DNA of 64,000 bases from Neiella holothuriorum (GCF_019457915.1 NZ_JAHZSS010000005.1:124001-188000); one strand, 5' to 3'. Positions 39,578 to 52,472 are shown, counted from the first letter of the stretch. Translations and numbers: made by a program. Notes: generated by a model not told the origin, from the sequence alone.

Positions 39578-40003
39578 ATGACAGACGAAAATCTGGCTCT
39601 AAAAAAAGCCGGCCTGAAAGTAACATTGCCCCGTATTAAGATTCTCGAAATGCTTCAAGTACCGAGCAATCAGCACATCAGTGCGGAAGATGTGTACAAG
39701 AAATTAATCGATCAAGGAGAAGAGATTGGTTTAGCCACGGTTTATCGTGTTCTTAACCAGTTCGACGATGCAGGTATTGTTACCCGCCACCACTTCGAAG
39801 GCGGAAAGTCTGTATTTGAACTCTCAAGCCAAGAGCACCACGATCACTTGGTTTGCCTCGACTGCGGTCGCGTTATCGAATTTACTGATGATGTTATTGA
39901 GCAACGTCAGCATGACATCGCCAAGCGTCACAACATTACGCTGACCAATCACAGCTTGTACTTGTACGGTCGCTGTACCAATCAGGAATGTGATCACGGC
40001 TAA
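39578..40003 (+). CDS. fur: Ferric uptake regulator Fur
   Basis: This 141-residue iron-responsive repressor has an N-terminal winged helix (KVTLPRIKILEML, GLATVYRVLNQFDDAGIV). Metal sites are in HHFEGGKSVFEL, EHHDHLVCLDCGRVIEF and the tail GRCTNQECDHG, which has the structural zinc cysteines. It has its own promoter and follows fldA. No obvious Fur box was identified. Confidence 0.97.
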   Translation: MTDENLALKKAGLKVTLPRIKILEMLQVPSNQHISAEDVYKKLIDQGEEIGLATVYRVLNQFDDAGIVTRHHFEGGKSVFELSSQEHHDHLVCLDCGRVIEFTDDVIEQRQHDIAKRHNITLTNHSLYLYGRCTNQECDHG

Positions 40004-40040
40004 TCAGCGGTGATGTGAAACATAACAATATCAAAAATAA

Positions 40041-40066
40041 AAAACGGCCTTGATGGCCGTTTTTTT
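40041..40066. terminator. Bidirectional terminator between fur and the RDD gene
   Basis: AAAACGGCC-TTGAT-GGCCGTTTT, followed by more T residues, is a perfect 9-base stem between the convergent genes. Confidence 0.9.
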
Positions 40067-40090
40067 ATAGCTTATGGCTATGACTCACCG

Positions 40091-40567
40091 TTAACGTCGG
40101 ATCACCACCGTACCTGCGAGCAAGTCATGCCAGCCACGTTTACGTTTATCAAATGCAACCCATAACAGGCCTATCATCAATACGAAAACTGACGGGATAT
40201 ACCCCAGGTAGCGAATGATTGCTTGCATCACACTGATGTTGCCAAATGTGGTGTTATCAACCACCGCCAAACCCAGAATCAGTTTACCGGGCGTACCAGC
40301 AAAGCGTACCCAAAGTAGCACCGTCACTGCTGCGGGCAGCACATTCTGCAACAGAGTTTCAGTCAAATTAAACGCTTCTCGGCTCTCTGGCACGGTGTAA
40401 TATTCCACGCCAAAGATAAGCAACATAAGCGGTACAAATATGAGCATCAAGATCAGTGTGTCAATGAGCACTGCGCCCACGCGAAGCCAAAATCCGGCAT
40501 ACCGAACGTCTACTTGTTGTTCTTGCTCTGGCTCTGACTGAATAGCCTGCCCTTCGTACTCGCTCAT
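40091..40567 (-). CDS. RDD-family membrane protein
   Basis: The 158-residue protein has three membrane segments and the RDD signature (AGFWLRVGAVLIDTLILMLI, with Arg and Asp). A later charged end KRKRGWHDLLAGTVVI is also typical. Some RDD proteins act as Na/H antiporters, but this one is not assignable. It begins three bases after the glnS stop, so the two are probably co-transcribed. Confidence 0.88.
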   Translation of the reverse strand: MSEYEGQAIQSEPEQEQQVDVRYAGFWLRVGAVLIDTLILMLIFVPLMLLIFGVEYYTVPESREAFNLTETLLQNVLPAAVTVLLWVRFAGTPGKLILGLAVVDNTTFGNISVMQAIIRYLGYIPSVFVLMIGLLWVAFDKRKRGWHDLLAGTVVIRR

Positions 40568-40570
40568 CCG

Positions 40571-42238
40571 TTAGCCTCCTATTTTGGCCCATGTATCCCG
40601 TAGGCCAACGGTGCGATTAAACACCAACTTATTACTGTCGCCATTATCACGGCAGAAGTAACCTTCGCGTTCAAACTGGTATGCGTTTTCAGCTTCAGCA
40701 TTCGCTAAGCTTGGTTCAATCACCGCATGCTTAATCACTAATGAATCAGGGTTCAATACCGAAGAAAAGTCATCTTCCGCGGCGGGATTTGGCACCGTAA
40801 ACAAGCGATCGTATAAGCGCACTTCTGCTGGCAAGCCAAATTCTGCTGACACCCAGTGGATCACACCTTTGACCTTACGGCCATCGGCTGGGTTTTGCCC
40901 TAACGTGTCAGCATCGTAACTACAGTAAACCGTGGTCACGTTGCCACACTCATCAGTATCGAAACGCTCTGCTTTAATCACATAAGCATTACGCAAGCGT
41001 ACTTCTTTACCCAAGACCAAGCGTTTGAATTTTTTATTGGCCGATTCACGAAAATCGTCTCGGTCAATGAACAGTTCGCGACCAAACGGTAGCTGGCGGC
41101 TTCCCATATCATCGCGACTTGGATGACACGGCGCAGTCAGTTGCTCCGTTTGCCCTTCAGGGTAGTTTTCAATGACCACTTTAATGGGATCAATCACCGC
41201 CATAGCGCGTGGCGCATCGGCATTAAGCTCTTCACGAATGCACGCTTCGAGCATGGCCATCTCAACCATGTTGTCTTGTTTGGTGACACCAATTCGAGCT
41301 GAAAACTCGCGTAAACTGTGCGGCGTATAACCACGGCGGCGCATGCCGGCAATGGTTGGCATCCGAGGATCATCCCAACCGTCAACATGTCCATCGTTGA
41401 CCAAGGCGCTCAAGCGACGCTTGGACATCAAGGTATATTCGAGGTTTAAGCGCGAAAATTCATACTGACGCGGGCGGCTTTTAATCGTGATGTTGTCGAG
41501 CACCCAGTCATACAACGCTCGGTTATCTTGGAATTCCAGCGTACATAAGGAGTGGCTGATATCTTCCAGTGCATCAGAAATACAGTGGGTAAAGTCGTAC
41601 ATGGGATAAATGCACCACTTGTTGCCGGTTTGATGATGTTCGGCAAAGCGAATACGGTAAATCACCGGATCGCGCATACAAATGATTGGGCTAGCCATAT
41701 CAATTTTAGCGCGTAAGCAGCATTCGCCTTCTTTATATTCGCCTTTGCGCATACGTTCAAACGCGGCCAAGTTATCGGCCACCGATGTGTCACGATATGG
41801 ACTGTTTTTACCCGGCGCCTTTAACGTACCGCGGTACTCGCGAATGTCTTCTGGGGTCAGAAAATCAACGTAAGCCAAGCCTTTTTCAATCAACTCAACG
41901 GCAAAGCCATGAAGCTGATCAAAGTAGTCAGATGAATAGCAAATGTCGCCGCTCCACTGGTAACCCAGCCAGCTCACATCACGTTTGATGCTGTCGACAA
42001 AATGTTGCTCTTCTTTTTCTGGGTTGGTGTCGTCAAAGCGTAAGTTGCACTGCCCTTTATAATCTTCGGCAATGCCAAAATTTAGGCAGATGGATTTGGC
42101 GTGCCCGATGTGCAAATAGCCATTGGGCTCGGGCGGAAAACGGGTGTGCACACTGGTGTGCGTTCCTTCAGCCAAATCTTTATCAATGATTTGCCGAATG
42201 AAATTGCTCGGCTTGGGCGCTGGCACCGCCTCTGACAT
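40571..42238 (-). CDS. glnS: Glutaminyl-tRNA synthetase
   Basis: This class I synthetase of 555 residues charges tRNA-Gln. The signatures are [20 protein letters not shown] (HIGH) and [13 protein letters not shown] (KMSKS variant). The C-terminal anticodon-binding beta-barrels are complete ([20 protein letters not shown]). The length matches the Escherichia coli enzyme. It lies near fur, as in other gammaproteobacteria. Confidence 0.98.
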   Translation of the reverse strand: MSEAVPAPKPSNFIRQIIDKDLAEGTHTSVHTRFPPEPNGYLHIGHAKSICLNFGIAEDYKGQCNLRFDDTNPEKEEQHFVDSIKRDVSWLGYQWSGDICYSSDYFDQLHGFAVELIEKGLAYVDFLTPEDIREYRGTLKAPGKNSPYRDTSVADNLAAFERMRKGEYKEGECCLRAKIDMASPIICMRDPVIYRIRFAEHHQTGNKWCIYPMYDFTHCISDALEDISHSLCTLEFQDNRALYDWVLDNITIKSRPRQYEFSRLNLEYTLMSKRRLSALVNDGHVDGWDDPRMPTIAGMRRRGYTPHSLREFSARIGVTKQDNMVEMAMLEACIREELNADAPRAMAVIDPIKVVIENYPEGQTEQLTAPCHPSRDDMGSRQLPFGRELFIDRDDFRESANKKFKRLVLGKEVRLRNAYVIKAERFDTDECGNVTTVYCSYDADTLGQNPADGRKVKGVIHWVSAEFGLPAEVRLYDRLFTVPNPAAEDDFSSVLNPDSLVIKHAVIEPSLANAEAENAYQFEREGYFCRDNGDSNKLVFNRTVGLRDTWAKIGG

Positions 42239-42364
42239 GAGATACCCTCTAAATACTACTAAATAAATTAATGACCGCTAATCATCTACCATTGATTCGG
42301 CAAACACAACACTTCCACCAGACGATTTAACCGCTATTTTGTGGATAGTATTAATTACGATCAA

Positions 42365-43909
42365 TCACACGTCTCTAACGCCTCGTTGCAGGCCCCAAAC
42401 GACCAACGTAAACACAGCTGAAGCGGCAAAAAATCCGGCCATGACCGAGCCACTCGTACCTAAAACGGCATAGCCAACGGCGCTCACAATGGCAACTAAT
42501 ACGGCATAGGGCAATTGGGTTCTGACATGCTCAATGTGATCGCAGCCAGCCCCTGTTGATGACAAGATGGTGGTGTCAGAAATTGGTGAGCAATGATCGC
42601 CAAACACCGAACCCGCCAACACGGCGGCTAAATAAGGCAGCATCATGACCAGATCGGTAGCTGCCGCCATATCACCAGCAATGGGTAACATGATGCCAAA
42701 CGTGCCCCAGCTGGTGCCGGTTGAAAAAGCCATCAATCCGGCTAACACAAACAGCAACACAGGTAACCAGTTGGTCCCCATGCTATCGCCAACAAAGGAG
42801 GCCAAATAGGTGCCGGTTTTTAAGTCACTGATAACCGAGCCTATACACCACGCAAAAAACAACACAATAATGGCGCCTTTCATCGACGCAGCGCCCAATG
42901 TAAAGCTGCGCCCAAGCTGCTTAACCGTTGGTCGTTGTCGTAGCAGCATCATTACAGCAACGGCCAAGGCAATAACGCCACCAATAACGAGTGATAAGCC
43001 CACATCTGTATTTTCAAGCGCGGCCAAAGCGGTGAGTTTGTCACCGGCATTCAGCACGGCCATGGCTCCGGTAACGACTAAGCCAATTACCGTGGCAAAG
43101 ACCAACGTTGCGATGGGCACCAATAAGCCCAATAAGTGGCCATTGGCAAGCGGCTCTTGTTCATCTGCTAGCGCAGAGGCATCAACCCGGCCGGTATCAC
43201 CTTCCAACGCACGCCGTTCACTGTCCTTCATCGCCCCCAGGTTGATTGGCCAAATCGCCGTAACAATGACCAGGCCAATAGCAAACACGGCATAGAAATT
43301 CATCGGGATCATGGCAACAAACGCATGCAGCGGAGAGATGTCGGTTATTTGATGAGACACCAAAATGCCGCCGATCACCGCAATAATATAAGCGCCCCAA
43401 CTTGAGACCGGCATCAACACGCACATTGGTGCCGCCGTTGAATCCAGCAGGTAGGCGAGCTTGGCTCTTGATGTTCTTAGTTTGTCGGTAATTGGGCGCG
43501 AGACACTACCAACGGCAAGGCTATTGAAATAATCGTCAATGAAAATCACAACGCCGAGGAAAACTGTTGTTAGGCGTGCACCTCTGGCAGTTTGGATACG
43601 TGCGATGGCCCAGTCGGCAAATGCTTGAGTCGCGCCGCTGAGCGATAACAAACTAGTAAGCATGCCAAGTAACAGTAAAAACGCAACGATGTATAGGTTC
43701 CAGGAATTCAGGCCACCGTCTGCCCAAACTAACCCACTCACTTTTTGCCATAGAATTTGTGCGCTGGCTTGCCAGTCGCCACCACCGAGCAATATCACGC
43801 CAGCAAGAATACCGATGGCCAACGATGGCACAACCCGGCGAGTCACCACAGCAGCGGTTAACGCCAGCAGGGGTGGCAATAATGACCAGGCAGACTCGGC
43901 AAAATTCAT
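42365..43909 (-). CDS. NhaC-type Na+/H+ antiporter family protein
   Basis: The 514-residue inner-membrane protein has about 12 hydrophobic segments. Motifs include FIDDYFNSLAVGSVSRPITD, STAAPMCVLMPVSSWGAYI, FSTGTSWGTFGIMLPIAGDM and GSVFGDHCSPISDTTILSSTG, all typical of the NhaC/ion transporter superfamily. It probably exchanges Na+ for H+ or moves an organic acid. It stands alone, downstream of the divergent region before fadH. Confidence 0.9.
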   Translation of the reverse strand: MNFAESAWSLLPPLLALTAAVVTRRVVPSLAIGILAGVILLGGGDWQASAQILWQKVSGLVWADGGLNSWNLYIVAFLLLLGMLTSLLSLSGATQAFADWAIARIQTARGARLTTVFLGVVIFIDDYFNSLAVGSVSRPITDKLRTSRAKLAYLLDSTAAPMCVLMPVSSWGAYIIAVIGGILVSHQITDISPLHAFVAMIPMNFYAVFAIGLVIVTAIWPINLGAMKDSERRALEGDTGRVDASALADEQEPLANGHLLGLLVPIATLVFATVIGLVVTGAMAVLNAGDKLTALAALENTDVGLSLVIGGVIALAVAVMMLLRQRPTVKQLGRSFTLGAASMKGAIIVLFFAWCIGSVISDLKTGTYLASFVGDSMGTNWLPVLLFVLAGLMAFSTGTSWGTFGIMLPIAGDMAAATDLVMMLPYLAAVLAGSVFGDHCSPISDTTILSSTGAGCDHIEHVRTQLPYAVLVAIVSAVGYAVLGTSGSVMAGFFAASAVFTLVVWGLQRGVRDV

Positions 43910-44037
43910 AAGGCAAGATCCTCAGAGTGATTGGCAAAAACGCTCTGAGTGTCGCATGAAATTAGTGATGGATAAAACCTAAATGCGCCGCCGGGGTATT
44001 GGAGCCTTGAGCGCATATTTACCAGCACGAGAGGCCG

Positions 44038-46083
<2,046 letters not shown>

Positions 46084-46269
46084 TTATTGATTTATAAGCA
46101 CAGAAACTAGCACTGGTCGTACCAGATAAAAACCACAAATTTAGCAGTGTGTGCGGCAGATTACATTTATTTACAACTTAGAGTGGCCGTGACAATCGTG
46201 CCAAGTTAAAGTTGCGTTATCAAAAAAGCTAACAAATTTAGTTAGTAGTACAGGCGAGTAACCCTATAT

Positions 46270-48114
46270 ATGACGTTAATCCGACGATTTTTCCAACTTT
46301 GTTGGCGTACCCTGAACTGGGTTCGAAAAGCACTGATAAATATTGTTTTTTTGGTCATCGTAATCGGCTTTATTGTAGCTATTAGCTCACAAGATAAAGG
46401 CCCTCAATTTGAAGAAGGCGCGCTCGTGCTGTCCCTTGATGGACGCATCGTGGAACAAACCCGCGCCATCGATCCCATGGCTCAATTCTTCCAAGAAGCC
46501 CTTGGTTCGAAAGATGAAGAGCCAGAAATTTTGCTAGCCGATGTCGTTCGCGTCATTGAAAGTGCTCGCCACGATAAGCGCATTACCGCGTTAGTGATTG
46601 ATGCCAGCCAGATGCGACCGAGTGGATTAAGCAAGCTTCGTGAAATCAGCACTGCTCTGGAACAATTCAAAAAAGCTGACAAGCCAGTCATTTCAATTGG
46701 CGACTGGTACAGCCAAGATCAATATTACCTCGCAAGCCAAGCGGATTCGGTGCTAATGAACCCCAATGGCATGTTGATGTTAGAAGGTTACGGCTCTTAT
46801 CAGTTGTTCTTTAAATCCATGCTGGAAAAGCTAAAAATTAACACTCACGTGTTCCGTGTCGGTACCTTCAAATCGGCCGTTGAACCCTTTATTCGTGATG
46901 ACATGTCGGATGAGGCTCGCCTAGCCAATCAGGTATGGCTTAACGATTTGTGGCAAATCTACTTGAGTGATGTGTCCACTAGTCGCGGTTTGGCGAAAGA
47001 AGAGTTGGAGCAATCGATTCACAACTACGCCAAGCTCATGGAGCAGCACAACGGTGACACTGGCCAGTTAGCGCTCGCCATGGGGTTAGTCGACGAGCTA
47101 ACCACACGCCCTCAAATGCGTAAATTTGTTGGTGACTTGGTCGGCTTCGACGAAGAACATAAGTCATTCAAACAAATCCACTTTAGCGATTACCTAGATA
47201 TCACCAAACTCGATATTCAGCCGCCAATCGCGCAAGACAAAGTCGGTATCGTCGTTGCGAAAGGTACCATTCTTAATGGCAACCAGCCGGCCGGCACCAT
47301 CGGTGGTGATAGCACCGCACGCTTACTGCGTCAGGCTCGTTTAGATGATGATGTGAAGGCTGTGGTATTGCGCATCGATAGCCCGGGCGGTAGTGCCTTT
47401 GCTTCGGACATCATCCGCGAGCAAATCGAAGAGCTGAAAAAAGCCGGTAAGCCAGTAGTTGCCTCGATGAGCAGCACTGCCGCATCTGGTGGTTATTGGA
47501 TTGCCGCACCAGCCGATAAAATCATTGCCTCGCCAGCCACAATCACCGGCTCGATCGGTATTTTCGGCATGCTCACCACTTTTGAGAACAGTCTTGATCA
47601 TATTGGTGTTCACGCCGATGGCGTTGGTACCACACCATTAGCGGGCTTTAGCCCTGCTCGCCCGCTTGACGAAACCTTCGAGCGTATCATTCAGCAAAGC
47701 ATTGAACATGGTTATCAACAATTCTTAGAGTTGGTCGCAAGCAATCGTGAGATGACCGTTGAGCAAGTTGATGAAGTGGCACAAGGCCGCGTTTGGAGTG
47801 GCATGCGCGCCAAAGAGCTTGGCTTGGTTGATGAGCTGGGTGACTTGAATGCTGCCATCACCGCTGCCGCGGAGCTTGCCGGGCTGGAAAAATACGACAG
47901 CAGCGTGGTTGAAAAGCCGCTGTCCGAGCGTGACAAACTGTTACAAGCCATTTTTGGTCAAGCGCAAGCCATGCTGCCTGCGCATACGGCGCAGTCTGAC
48001 GGCCTGTCACCACTGCTGAAATTCGCCAAGCAAGTATTGGCACACCCTGCGCTAACCGCGCAATGGGATGATCCCGGCCATACCTACGCTTTGTGCTTAC
48101 AGTGCGGTAGCTAA
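46270..48114 (+). CDS. sppA: Signal peptide peptidase SppA (67K type)
   Basis: This is the inner-membrane protease that cleaves released signal peptides. The 614-residue, two-domain form has an N-terminal anchor (residues about 17-40, KALINIVFLVIVIGFIVAIS) and the catalytic Lys in RVGTFKSAVEPF. The Ser is in SMSSTAASGGYWIAAPADKI, and SPATITGSIGIFGM is conserved. The length equals that of enteric SppA. It is upstream of ansA, as in Escherichia coli. Confidence 0.95.
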   Translation: MTLIRRFFQLCWRTLNWVRKALINIVFLVIVIGFIVAISSQDKGPQFEEGALVLSLDGRIVEQTRAIDPMAQFFQEALGSKDEEPEILLADVVRVIESARHDKRITALVIDASQMRPSGLSKLREISTALEQFKKADKPVISIGDWYSQDQYYLASQADSVLMNPNGMLMLEGYGSYQLFFKSMLEKLKINTHVFRVGTFKSAVEPFIRDDMSDEARLANQVWLNDLWQIYLSDVSTSRGLAKEELEQSIHNYAKLMEQHNGDTGQLALAMGLVDELTTRPQMRKFVGDLVGFDEEHKSFKQIHFSDYLDITKLDIQPPIAQDKVGIVVAKGTILNGNQPAGTIGGDSTARLLRQARLDDDVKAVVLRIDSPGGSAFASDIIREQIEELKKAGKPVVASMSSTAASGGYWIAAPADKIIASPATITGSIGIFGMLTTFENSLDHIGVHADGVGTTPLAGFSPARPLDETFERIIQQSIEHGYQQFLELVASNREMTVEQVDEVAQGRVWSGMRAKELGLVDELGDLNAAITAAAELAGLEKYDSSVVEKPLSERDKLLQAIFGQAQAMLPAHTAQSDGLSPLLKFAKQVLAHPALTAQWDDPGHTYALCLQCGS

Positions 48115-48135
48115 AACAAGCATTGAAAGCACATC

Positions 48136-48168
48136 AAAAAAGAGTCCGAAATCGGGCTCTTTTTTATT
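48136..48168 (+). terminator. Terminator after sppA
   Basis: AAAAAAGAGTCCG-AAAT-CGGGCTCTTTTTT is an 8-base stem (one G-T pair) flanked by A- and T-runs, 21 bases past the sppA stop. Confidence 0.88.
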
Positions 48169-48227
48169 GTTATCTCGCTAAAAATGAATAAGCTGCAAGC
48201 GCAACCATAACTCATAAGAACAGTGCC

Positions 48228-49244
48228 ATGAAAAAACGAATCTACATTGCTTATACCGGCGGAACGATTGGCATGCGGCCATCATCTGGTGGCTATGTAC
48301 CAAGCCCTGGCCATTTGGTCGAGGCACTTGCCAACATGCCTGAATTTCATCGTGATGAAATGCCCAGCTTTGAGATTCATGAATACGTGCCTTTGGTTGA
48401 CTCATCAGAAATGCAGCCCGCTGACTGGCAGCGTATTGCTGACGATATTCAGCGCCACTACGAGCAGTTTGATGGGTTCATTGTGTTGCACGGCACCGAT
48501 ACCATGGCGTATACCGCGTCAGCCCTGTCATTTATGCTCACCAACTTGGCAAAGCCTGTGATCGTGACAGGCTCTCAGATCCCACTGGCAGAGCTGCGCT
48601 CAGACGGTCAAACCAACTTGCTGAATGCACTGTATCTCGCAGCTTATTACCCGGTGGCTGAAGTTTGTTTATTTTTCAACAATACCTTATTCCGCGGTAA
48701 CCGCTGTAGCAAGGTAGATGCCGACGCCTTTGATGCATTTGGCTCGCCAAACTATCCATCGCTTATTGATGTCGGCATTGATGTTAAAGTTAAAGCCGGC
48801 GAAGTCGCATCAACATTGGTGGCAGAGCCGCTTACTGTGCAAGCCATCAGCCCTCAACCCATTGGCCTGGTGCGCTTGTATCCGGGGATCATGCCGGAGC
48901 TTATCGAGAATATTTTGCAGCAGCCTGTCAAAGCACTTATTTTGCAAAGTTATGGCGTTGGCAACGGACCAGGAAATCAGCGGTTGCTCGACGTACTCAC
49001 CGAAGCCGACCAAAACGGCATTGTGGTGGTTAACACCACACAATGTTTGAAAGGTCATGTAAATATGGCGGGCTATGCATCAGGAAACAAACTGGCGCAA
49101 ACGGGAGCAATATCCGGCCATGACATGACCATTGAAGCCACGCTCACTAAACTGCACTTTTTGTTAAGCCAAGATTTACCGCAGGCAGACGTGAAACAAC
49201 TCATGCAAAAAAACCTACGCGGCGAACTCAGCCTCCCCGCGTAG
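48228..49244 (+). CDS. ansA: Cytoplasmic L-asparaginase I
   Basis: The 338-residue amidohydrolase converts asparagine to aspartate and ammonia. It has the catalytic Thr motifs AYTGGTIGM and VLHGTDTMAYTASALSFML. There is no signal peptide, so it is the cytoplasmic type I. sppA-ansA is the enteric gene order. A 12-base perfect inverted repeat follows the stop. Confidence 0.96.
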   Translation: MKKRIYIAYTGGTIGMRPSSGGYVPSPGHLVEALANMPEFHRDEMPSFEIHEYVPLVDSSEMQPADWQRIADDIQRHYEQFDGFIVLHGTDTMAYTASALSFMLTNLAKPVIVTGSQIPLAELRSDGQTNLLNALYLAAYYPVAEVCLFFNNTLFRGNRCSKVDADAFDAFGSPNYPSLIDVGIDVKVKAGEVASTLVAEPLTVQAISPQPIGLVRLYPGIMPELIENILQQPVKALILQSYGVGNGPGNQRLLDVLTEADQNGIVVVNTTQCLKGHVNMAGYASGNKLAQTGAISGHDMTIEATLTKLHFLLSQDLPQADVKQLMQKNLRGELSLPA

Positions 49245-49265
49245 TTGCGTGTCAGCACTACGGGT

Positions 49266-49296
49266 TGCCTTTTGTTGTCAGCATCAACAAAAGGCA
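49266..49296 (+). terminator. Hairpin after ansA
   Basis: TGCCTTTTGTTG-TCAGCAT-CAACAAAAGGCA is a perfect 12-base stem 21 bases after the stop. The usual T-run is missing, so termination is likely but not certain. Confidence 0.6.
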
Positions 49297-49398
49297 CACA
49301 GCATCATTTACAGGTCGTTTCGTGTTAGCCAGACAGCATAGAGTTAAAAGCCCGAGACAAGTTCCCTTGTGAGTGACAATTTGAGGCAGGTTTAACGC

Positions 49399-49722
49399 GT
49401 GATACCAAACCGTCGTAATCGTACAAGCTCCCCGATGAAATTGGCGTTATATAGCGGACTCATTGCAGCAGTCATCGGCCTGATTGCATTTACACTGAGT
49501 TGGAATTTATTCGATGTGTTAAACGGCCCCTTGCCCGGTTATCGGGTATTGCTATTTCCGGGCAACTTGACGCTTACCTACATTTGGCATCCGTTGTTTT
49601 CTGAGGAGGTCAATTTCTGGCCCAAACTCACGATGCTGTTGTTCGGTCAGTTTACGGTGGTGAGTGTTACCGTTGGCTGTATTGCGCAGGCAAGTGCTTG
49701 GTTTAAAAGCCGGCCGGATTAA
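49399..49722 (+). CDS. Small two-span membrane protein, unknown
   Basis: The product has 107 residues from GTG 49399, with AGG nine bases upstream; an ATG at 49435 is an alternative start. Hydrophobic segments lie at about 13-35 (MKLALYSGLIAAVIGLIAFT) and 78-98 (LTMLLFGQFTVVSVTVGCIA). The family is not recognised. It stands between ansA and the convergent yeaC gene. Confidence 0.6.
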   Translation: MIPNRRNRTSSPMKLALYSGLIAAVIGLIAFTLSWNLFDVLNGPLPGYRVLLFPGNLTLTYIWHPLFSEEVNFWPKLTMLLFGQFTVVSVTVGCIAQASAWFKSRPD

Positions 49723-49788
49723 CAAAGGAGCGGTATCACCGCCAGTTTGCAGGAAAAGTTCAACCAACTGGCGGTCACGTGGGATTGT

Positions 49789-50082
49789 TTACGGCTTAAA
49801 ACGAGCGATATCATCATCGCCGGAAACAGGATTGTCTGAAAACTGAGTTTTAAGAGCTTGCTTGGATTTCACATTCAGCTCGCCACCCGCGGCAACCGTC
49901 ATGTGATCAGTTTGCTTCAGATTTAATGCTTGGTAGGCAATCACAGCTTGCAAGCTATGCTCTTTTTGCTCGGCGCTCAGCGGTGTGCCATCGGCCCATT
50001 TACCGAGTTCGACGGCAGTTTTTAGTTTGTCGTAGATGTCAGGCGTCATGGCGCTTACTAATTGCTCAACGGACATACTCAC
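49789..50082 (-). CDS. yeaC: YeaC-like DUF1315-family protein
   Basis: The 97-residue protein has the family core MTPDIYDKLKTAVELGKWAD, SAEQKEHSLQAVIAYQA and a Lys/Gln-rich end. It resembles Escherichia coli YeaC, whose function is unknown. It is soluble and helical. It follows the zinc-ribbon gene by about 30 bases on the same strand. Confidence 0.82.
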   Translation of the reverse strand: MSMSVEQLVSAMTPDIYDKLKTAVELGKWADGTPLSAEQKEHSLQAVIAYQALNLKQTDHMTVAAGGELNVKSKQALKTQFSDNPVSGDDDIARFKP

Positions 50083-50112
50083 AACTCTCTCCTTAGCTTA
50101 CTAATATCAAGC

Positions 50113-50445
50113 TTATGATTTGCTTTTCACTTTTTGCACCACCATAAAGATGCGCATCGACAGGTACCAGACCAAGCCTGTGACACCAACTATTTGTCCA
50201 GCTAACGGCATCCAAATATAGGTTTCATGATCCCCAAGAAAATACATTAACACGCCAGTACAAAACAGCAGCATGGCCACAAACGACTGCGTCATTAGGC
50301 TTTGCGAGCGTTTAATTTTGGCAATGTCGCGGCGAGCATCTAACTGGCCTTGTGTCAGGTTTTCAAAATCTGCTTTGCAATGGGGGCAGCTTTTCGCCTT
50401 GCTCGATATTTTTTTAGAGCACAAGGCACAGTCAACTAAAGCCAT
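50113..50445 (-). CDS. Zinc-ribbon membrane protein, unknown
   Basis: The product has 110 residues from ATG 50445 (MALVDCALCSKKISSKAKSC). The open frame reaches 50481, but that part lies inside a terminator hairpin, so the shorter start is preferred. The N-terminal zinc ribbon is CALC-x11-CPHC, followed by two membrane segments (MTQSFVAMLLFCTGVLMYFL and IWMPLAGQIVGVTGLVWYLS). The family is known only as zinc-ribbon domain proteins. Confidence 0.7.
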   Translation of the reverse strand: MALVDCALCSKKISSKAKSCPHCKADFENLTQGQLDARRDIAKIKRSQSLMTQSFVAMLLFCTGVLMYFLGDHETYIWMPLAGQIVGVTGLVWYLSMRIFMVVQKVKSKS

Positions 50446-50466
50446 GGATTTAACCTGTAAAACGAA

Positions 50467-50494
50467 AACAGGGGCCATCATAACGGCCCCTGTT
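50467..50494 (-). terminator. Terminator downstream of the AGCS symporter gene
   Basis: AACAGGGGCC-ATCATAAC-GGCCCCTGTT is a perfect 10-base stem, followed on the minus strand by a T-rich run, 18 bases past the symporter stop. Confidence 0.85.
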
Positions 50495-50512
50495 GTGGTT
50501 AGGCAAGCGAGC

Positions 50513-52192
50513 TTAATCGCTCTGTTTTTGCCAATAGTCTTTGACGGTTTGTTTCATCTCGCGTGACAACATCAGCAAACCAAACAAGTTTGGAAGCGTC
50601 ATCAAGACAATGGCCACTGCGGCCAAATCCCAAATTAGCGAGGTATCGGCAAACGATGCCCAGAAGAATCCAGACACATAAATCACTCGATATGGCATCA
50701 CACCACGAACACCAACCAGGTAGATCATGGCGCGATCACCATAGTACGACCAGGCAATAGCCGTGGAGAACGCAAACAACAATAAGCCTATGGACACAAC
50801 GTATTGGCCGTAGTCACCCAGGTATCCTTGGTTAAAGGCAATCGTGGTTAAACGAGCCGAGTGCACCAGAGAGTCACCCCATACCGTTAAGGATAGAGGC
50901 GCACCATCTTGTTTAGGCGTGATTAAACGGCCTTTTTCAACCGCTAGCTCTCCGGTAAACGGCACACCGCCAACGCGATATTCAATATTTTCCGCAACTG
51001 AACGAGCCGCAATCAAGGTTGCATCACCTGACATCGAACGACCATCAGCAACAATCAAGGTACCAGTAAACGTGTCCACTTCACTGTCTTGGCCGTTGAG
51101 GAATTTACCAAGCTCAACACGATCATGTTCATCAACATCATTGTATTGGCCGGCCACGTATTTCATGTCCGAGCGGTCAAATTCGTTGTTGTGCTTTTGT
51201 GTCCACACACCTGACGACAAGATCACCATACCCGTTAAGGTACAGATGATAATGGTGTCGATGAACGGCTCTAAAATAGAAACCATGCCTTCAGACACAG
51301 GCTCATCGGCTTTGGCCGAGGCGTGCGCAATTGGCGCGGAGCCCTGACCTGCTTCGTTGGAGAACAAGCCACGGTTTACACCACGATTAAAAGCGTAAGC
51401 AAAAGAGGCCCCCAAGAAACCGCCAACAGCAGCGGAGCCAGTAAAGGCATCTTCAAAGACCGATAAGAATGACGGCAGCAAATTTTCGATGTTATAAGCA
51501 ATAACGGCCAGAGCGCCAAGCACGTATAGCACCGCCATAATGGGCACAATGCGCGAGGTCACCGCGGCAATACGTTTAATGCCACCTAAAATAACTAAGG
51601 CTAACAGCACCGCCAAAACGCCGCCGGTTACCATCGGCTCGATGCCAAACGACGCTTGCATGCCCTGAGCAATGTTATTGATTTGCGGCAGACTGCCGGT
51701 ACCGAACGAACTAATCACCGTAGCGATGGCGAAGATAATCGCCAACCACTTCATGTTTAAGCGACGATCCATGAAATACATGGGTCCACCGGCCATGGTG
51801 CCATCAGTCGTTTTTACCCGGTATTTGTGAGACAAGGTCACTTCAACAAATTTAGTAGTCATGCCGAAGAACGCGGTCATCCACATCCAGAATAAGGCTG
51901 CTGGGCCACCGAGAAAGATGGCGAACGCAACACCACCAATATTACCGGTACCCACAGTGCCCGACAAAGCGGTCGATAGCGCCTGAAAGTGACTGGTGTC
52001 ACCAGCTAATTTGCTGTGATCGAATTTACCTTTGCCGCGCACCACTCGCCATGCATGGCTAAAATAGCGGATTTGCGGAAAACCCAAGTAAAGCGTGAAG
52101 AATAAACCCGTGCCGAGTAATAAGTACGGGAAATAAGCGGCAGATCCCAGCACACTGTCAAGTGCCAAGATCCATTGACGTAACGTTTCCAA
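50513..52192 (-). CDS. AGCS-family sodium:alanine symporter with a large insertion
   Basis: The 559-residue Na+/amino acid symporter family is clear from [42 protein letters not shown] and the C-terminal [18 protein letters not shown]. Normal members have about 450-500 residues. This one has about 90 extra hydrophilic residues between the segment ending in [12 protein letters not shown] and the one beginning LTTIAFNQG, probably a folded loop between helices. The substrate is expected to be alanine or glycine. Confidence 0.9.
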   Translation of the reverse strand: METLRQWILALDSVLGSAAYFPYLLLGTGLFFTLYLGFPQIRYFSHAWRVVRGKGKFDHSKLAGDTSHFQALSTALSGTVGTGNIGGVAFAIFLGGPAALFWMWMTAFFGMTTKFVEVTLSHKYRVKTTDGTMAGGPMYFMDRRLNMKWLAIIFAIATVISSFGTGSLPQINNIAQGMQASFGIEPMVTGGVLAVLLALVILGGIKRIAAVTSRIVPIMAVLYVLGALAVIAYNIENLLPSFLSVFEDAFTGSAAVGGFLGASFAYAFNRGVNRGLFSNEAGQGSAPIAHASAKADEPVSEGMVSILEPFIDTIIICTLTGMVILSSGVWTQKHNNEFDRSDMKYVAGQYNDVDEHDRVELGKFLNGQDSEVDTFTGTLIVADGRSMSGDATLIAARSVAENIEYRVGGVPFTGELAVEKGRLITPKQDGAPLSLTVWGDSLVHSARLTTIAFNQGYLGDYGQYVVSIGLLLFAFSTAIAWSYYGDRAMIYLVGVRGVMPYRVIYVSGFFWASFADTSLIWDLAAVAIVLMTLPNLFGLLMLSREMKQTVKDYWQKQSD

Positions 52193-52472
52193 AAGAAAAC
52201 TCCCTGATTTTTTATTTTGTAAGAATTATGTGATCTAACTGTCGTCCGTCACGTTACACAGAATCGCCTCGTTATTAAAGCCGCAGCGCCAGCTTGCAAT
52301 GAAATTTGGCTATTTACGGGTGTCACAATTTCGCACCATTAATCACTAATAATGACCAGTTCGAACAACTTTTAAGCGAAGGCAACAAAATCGTCATAGA
52401 AGGTGTTGACAGGCACCGGACATGGCTTTAAGATTCGCCCCGCTTTCGCGATTTATGTCGTGAAAAAGCAAT

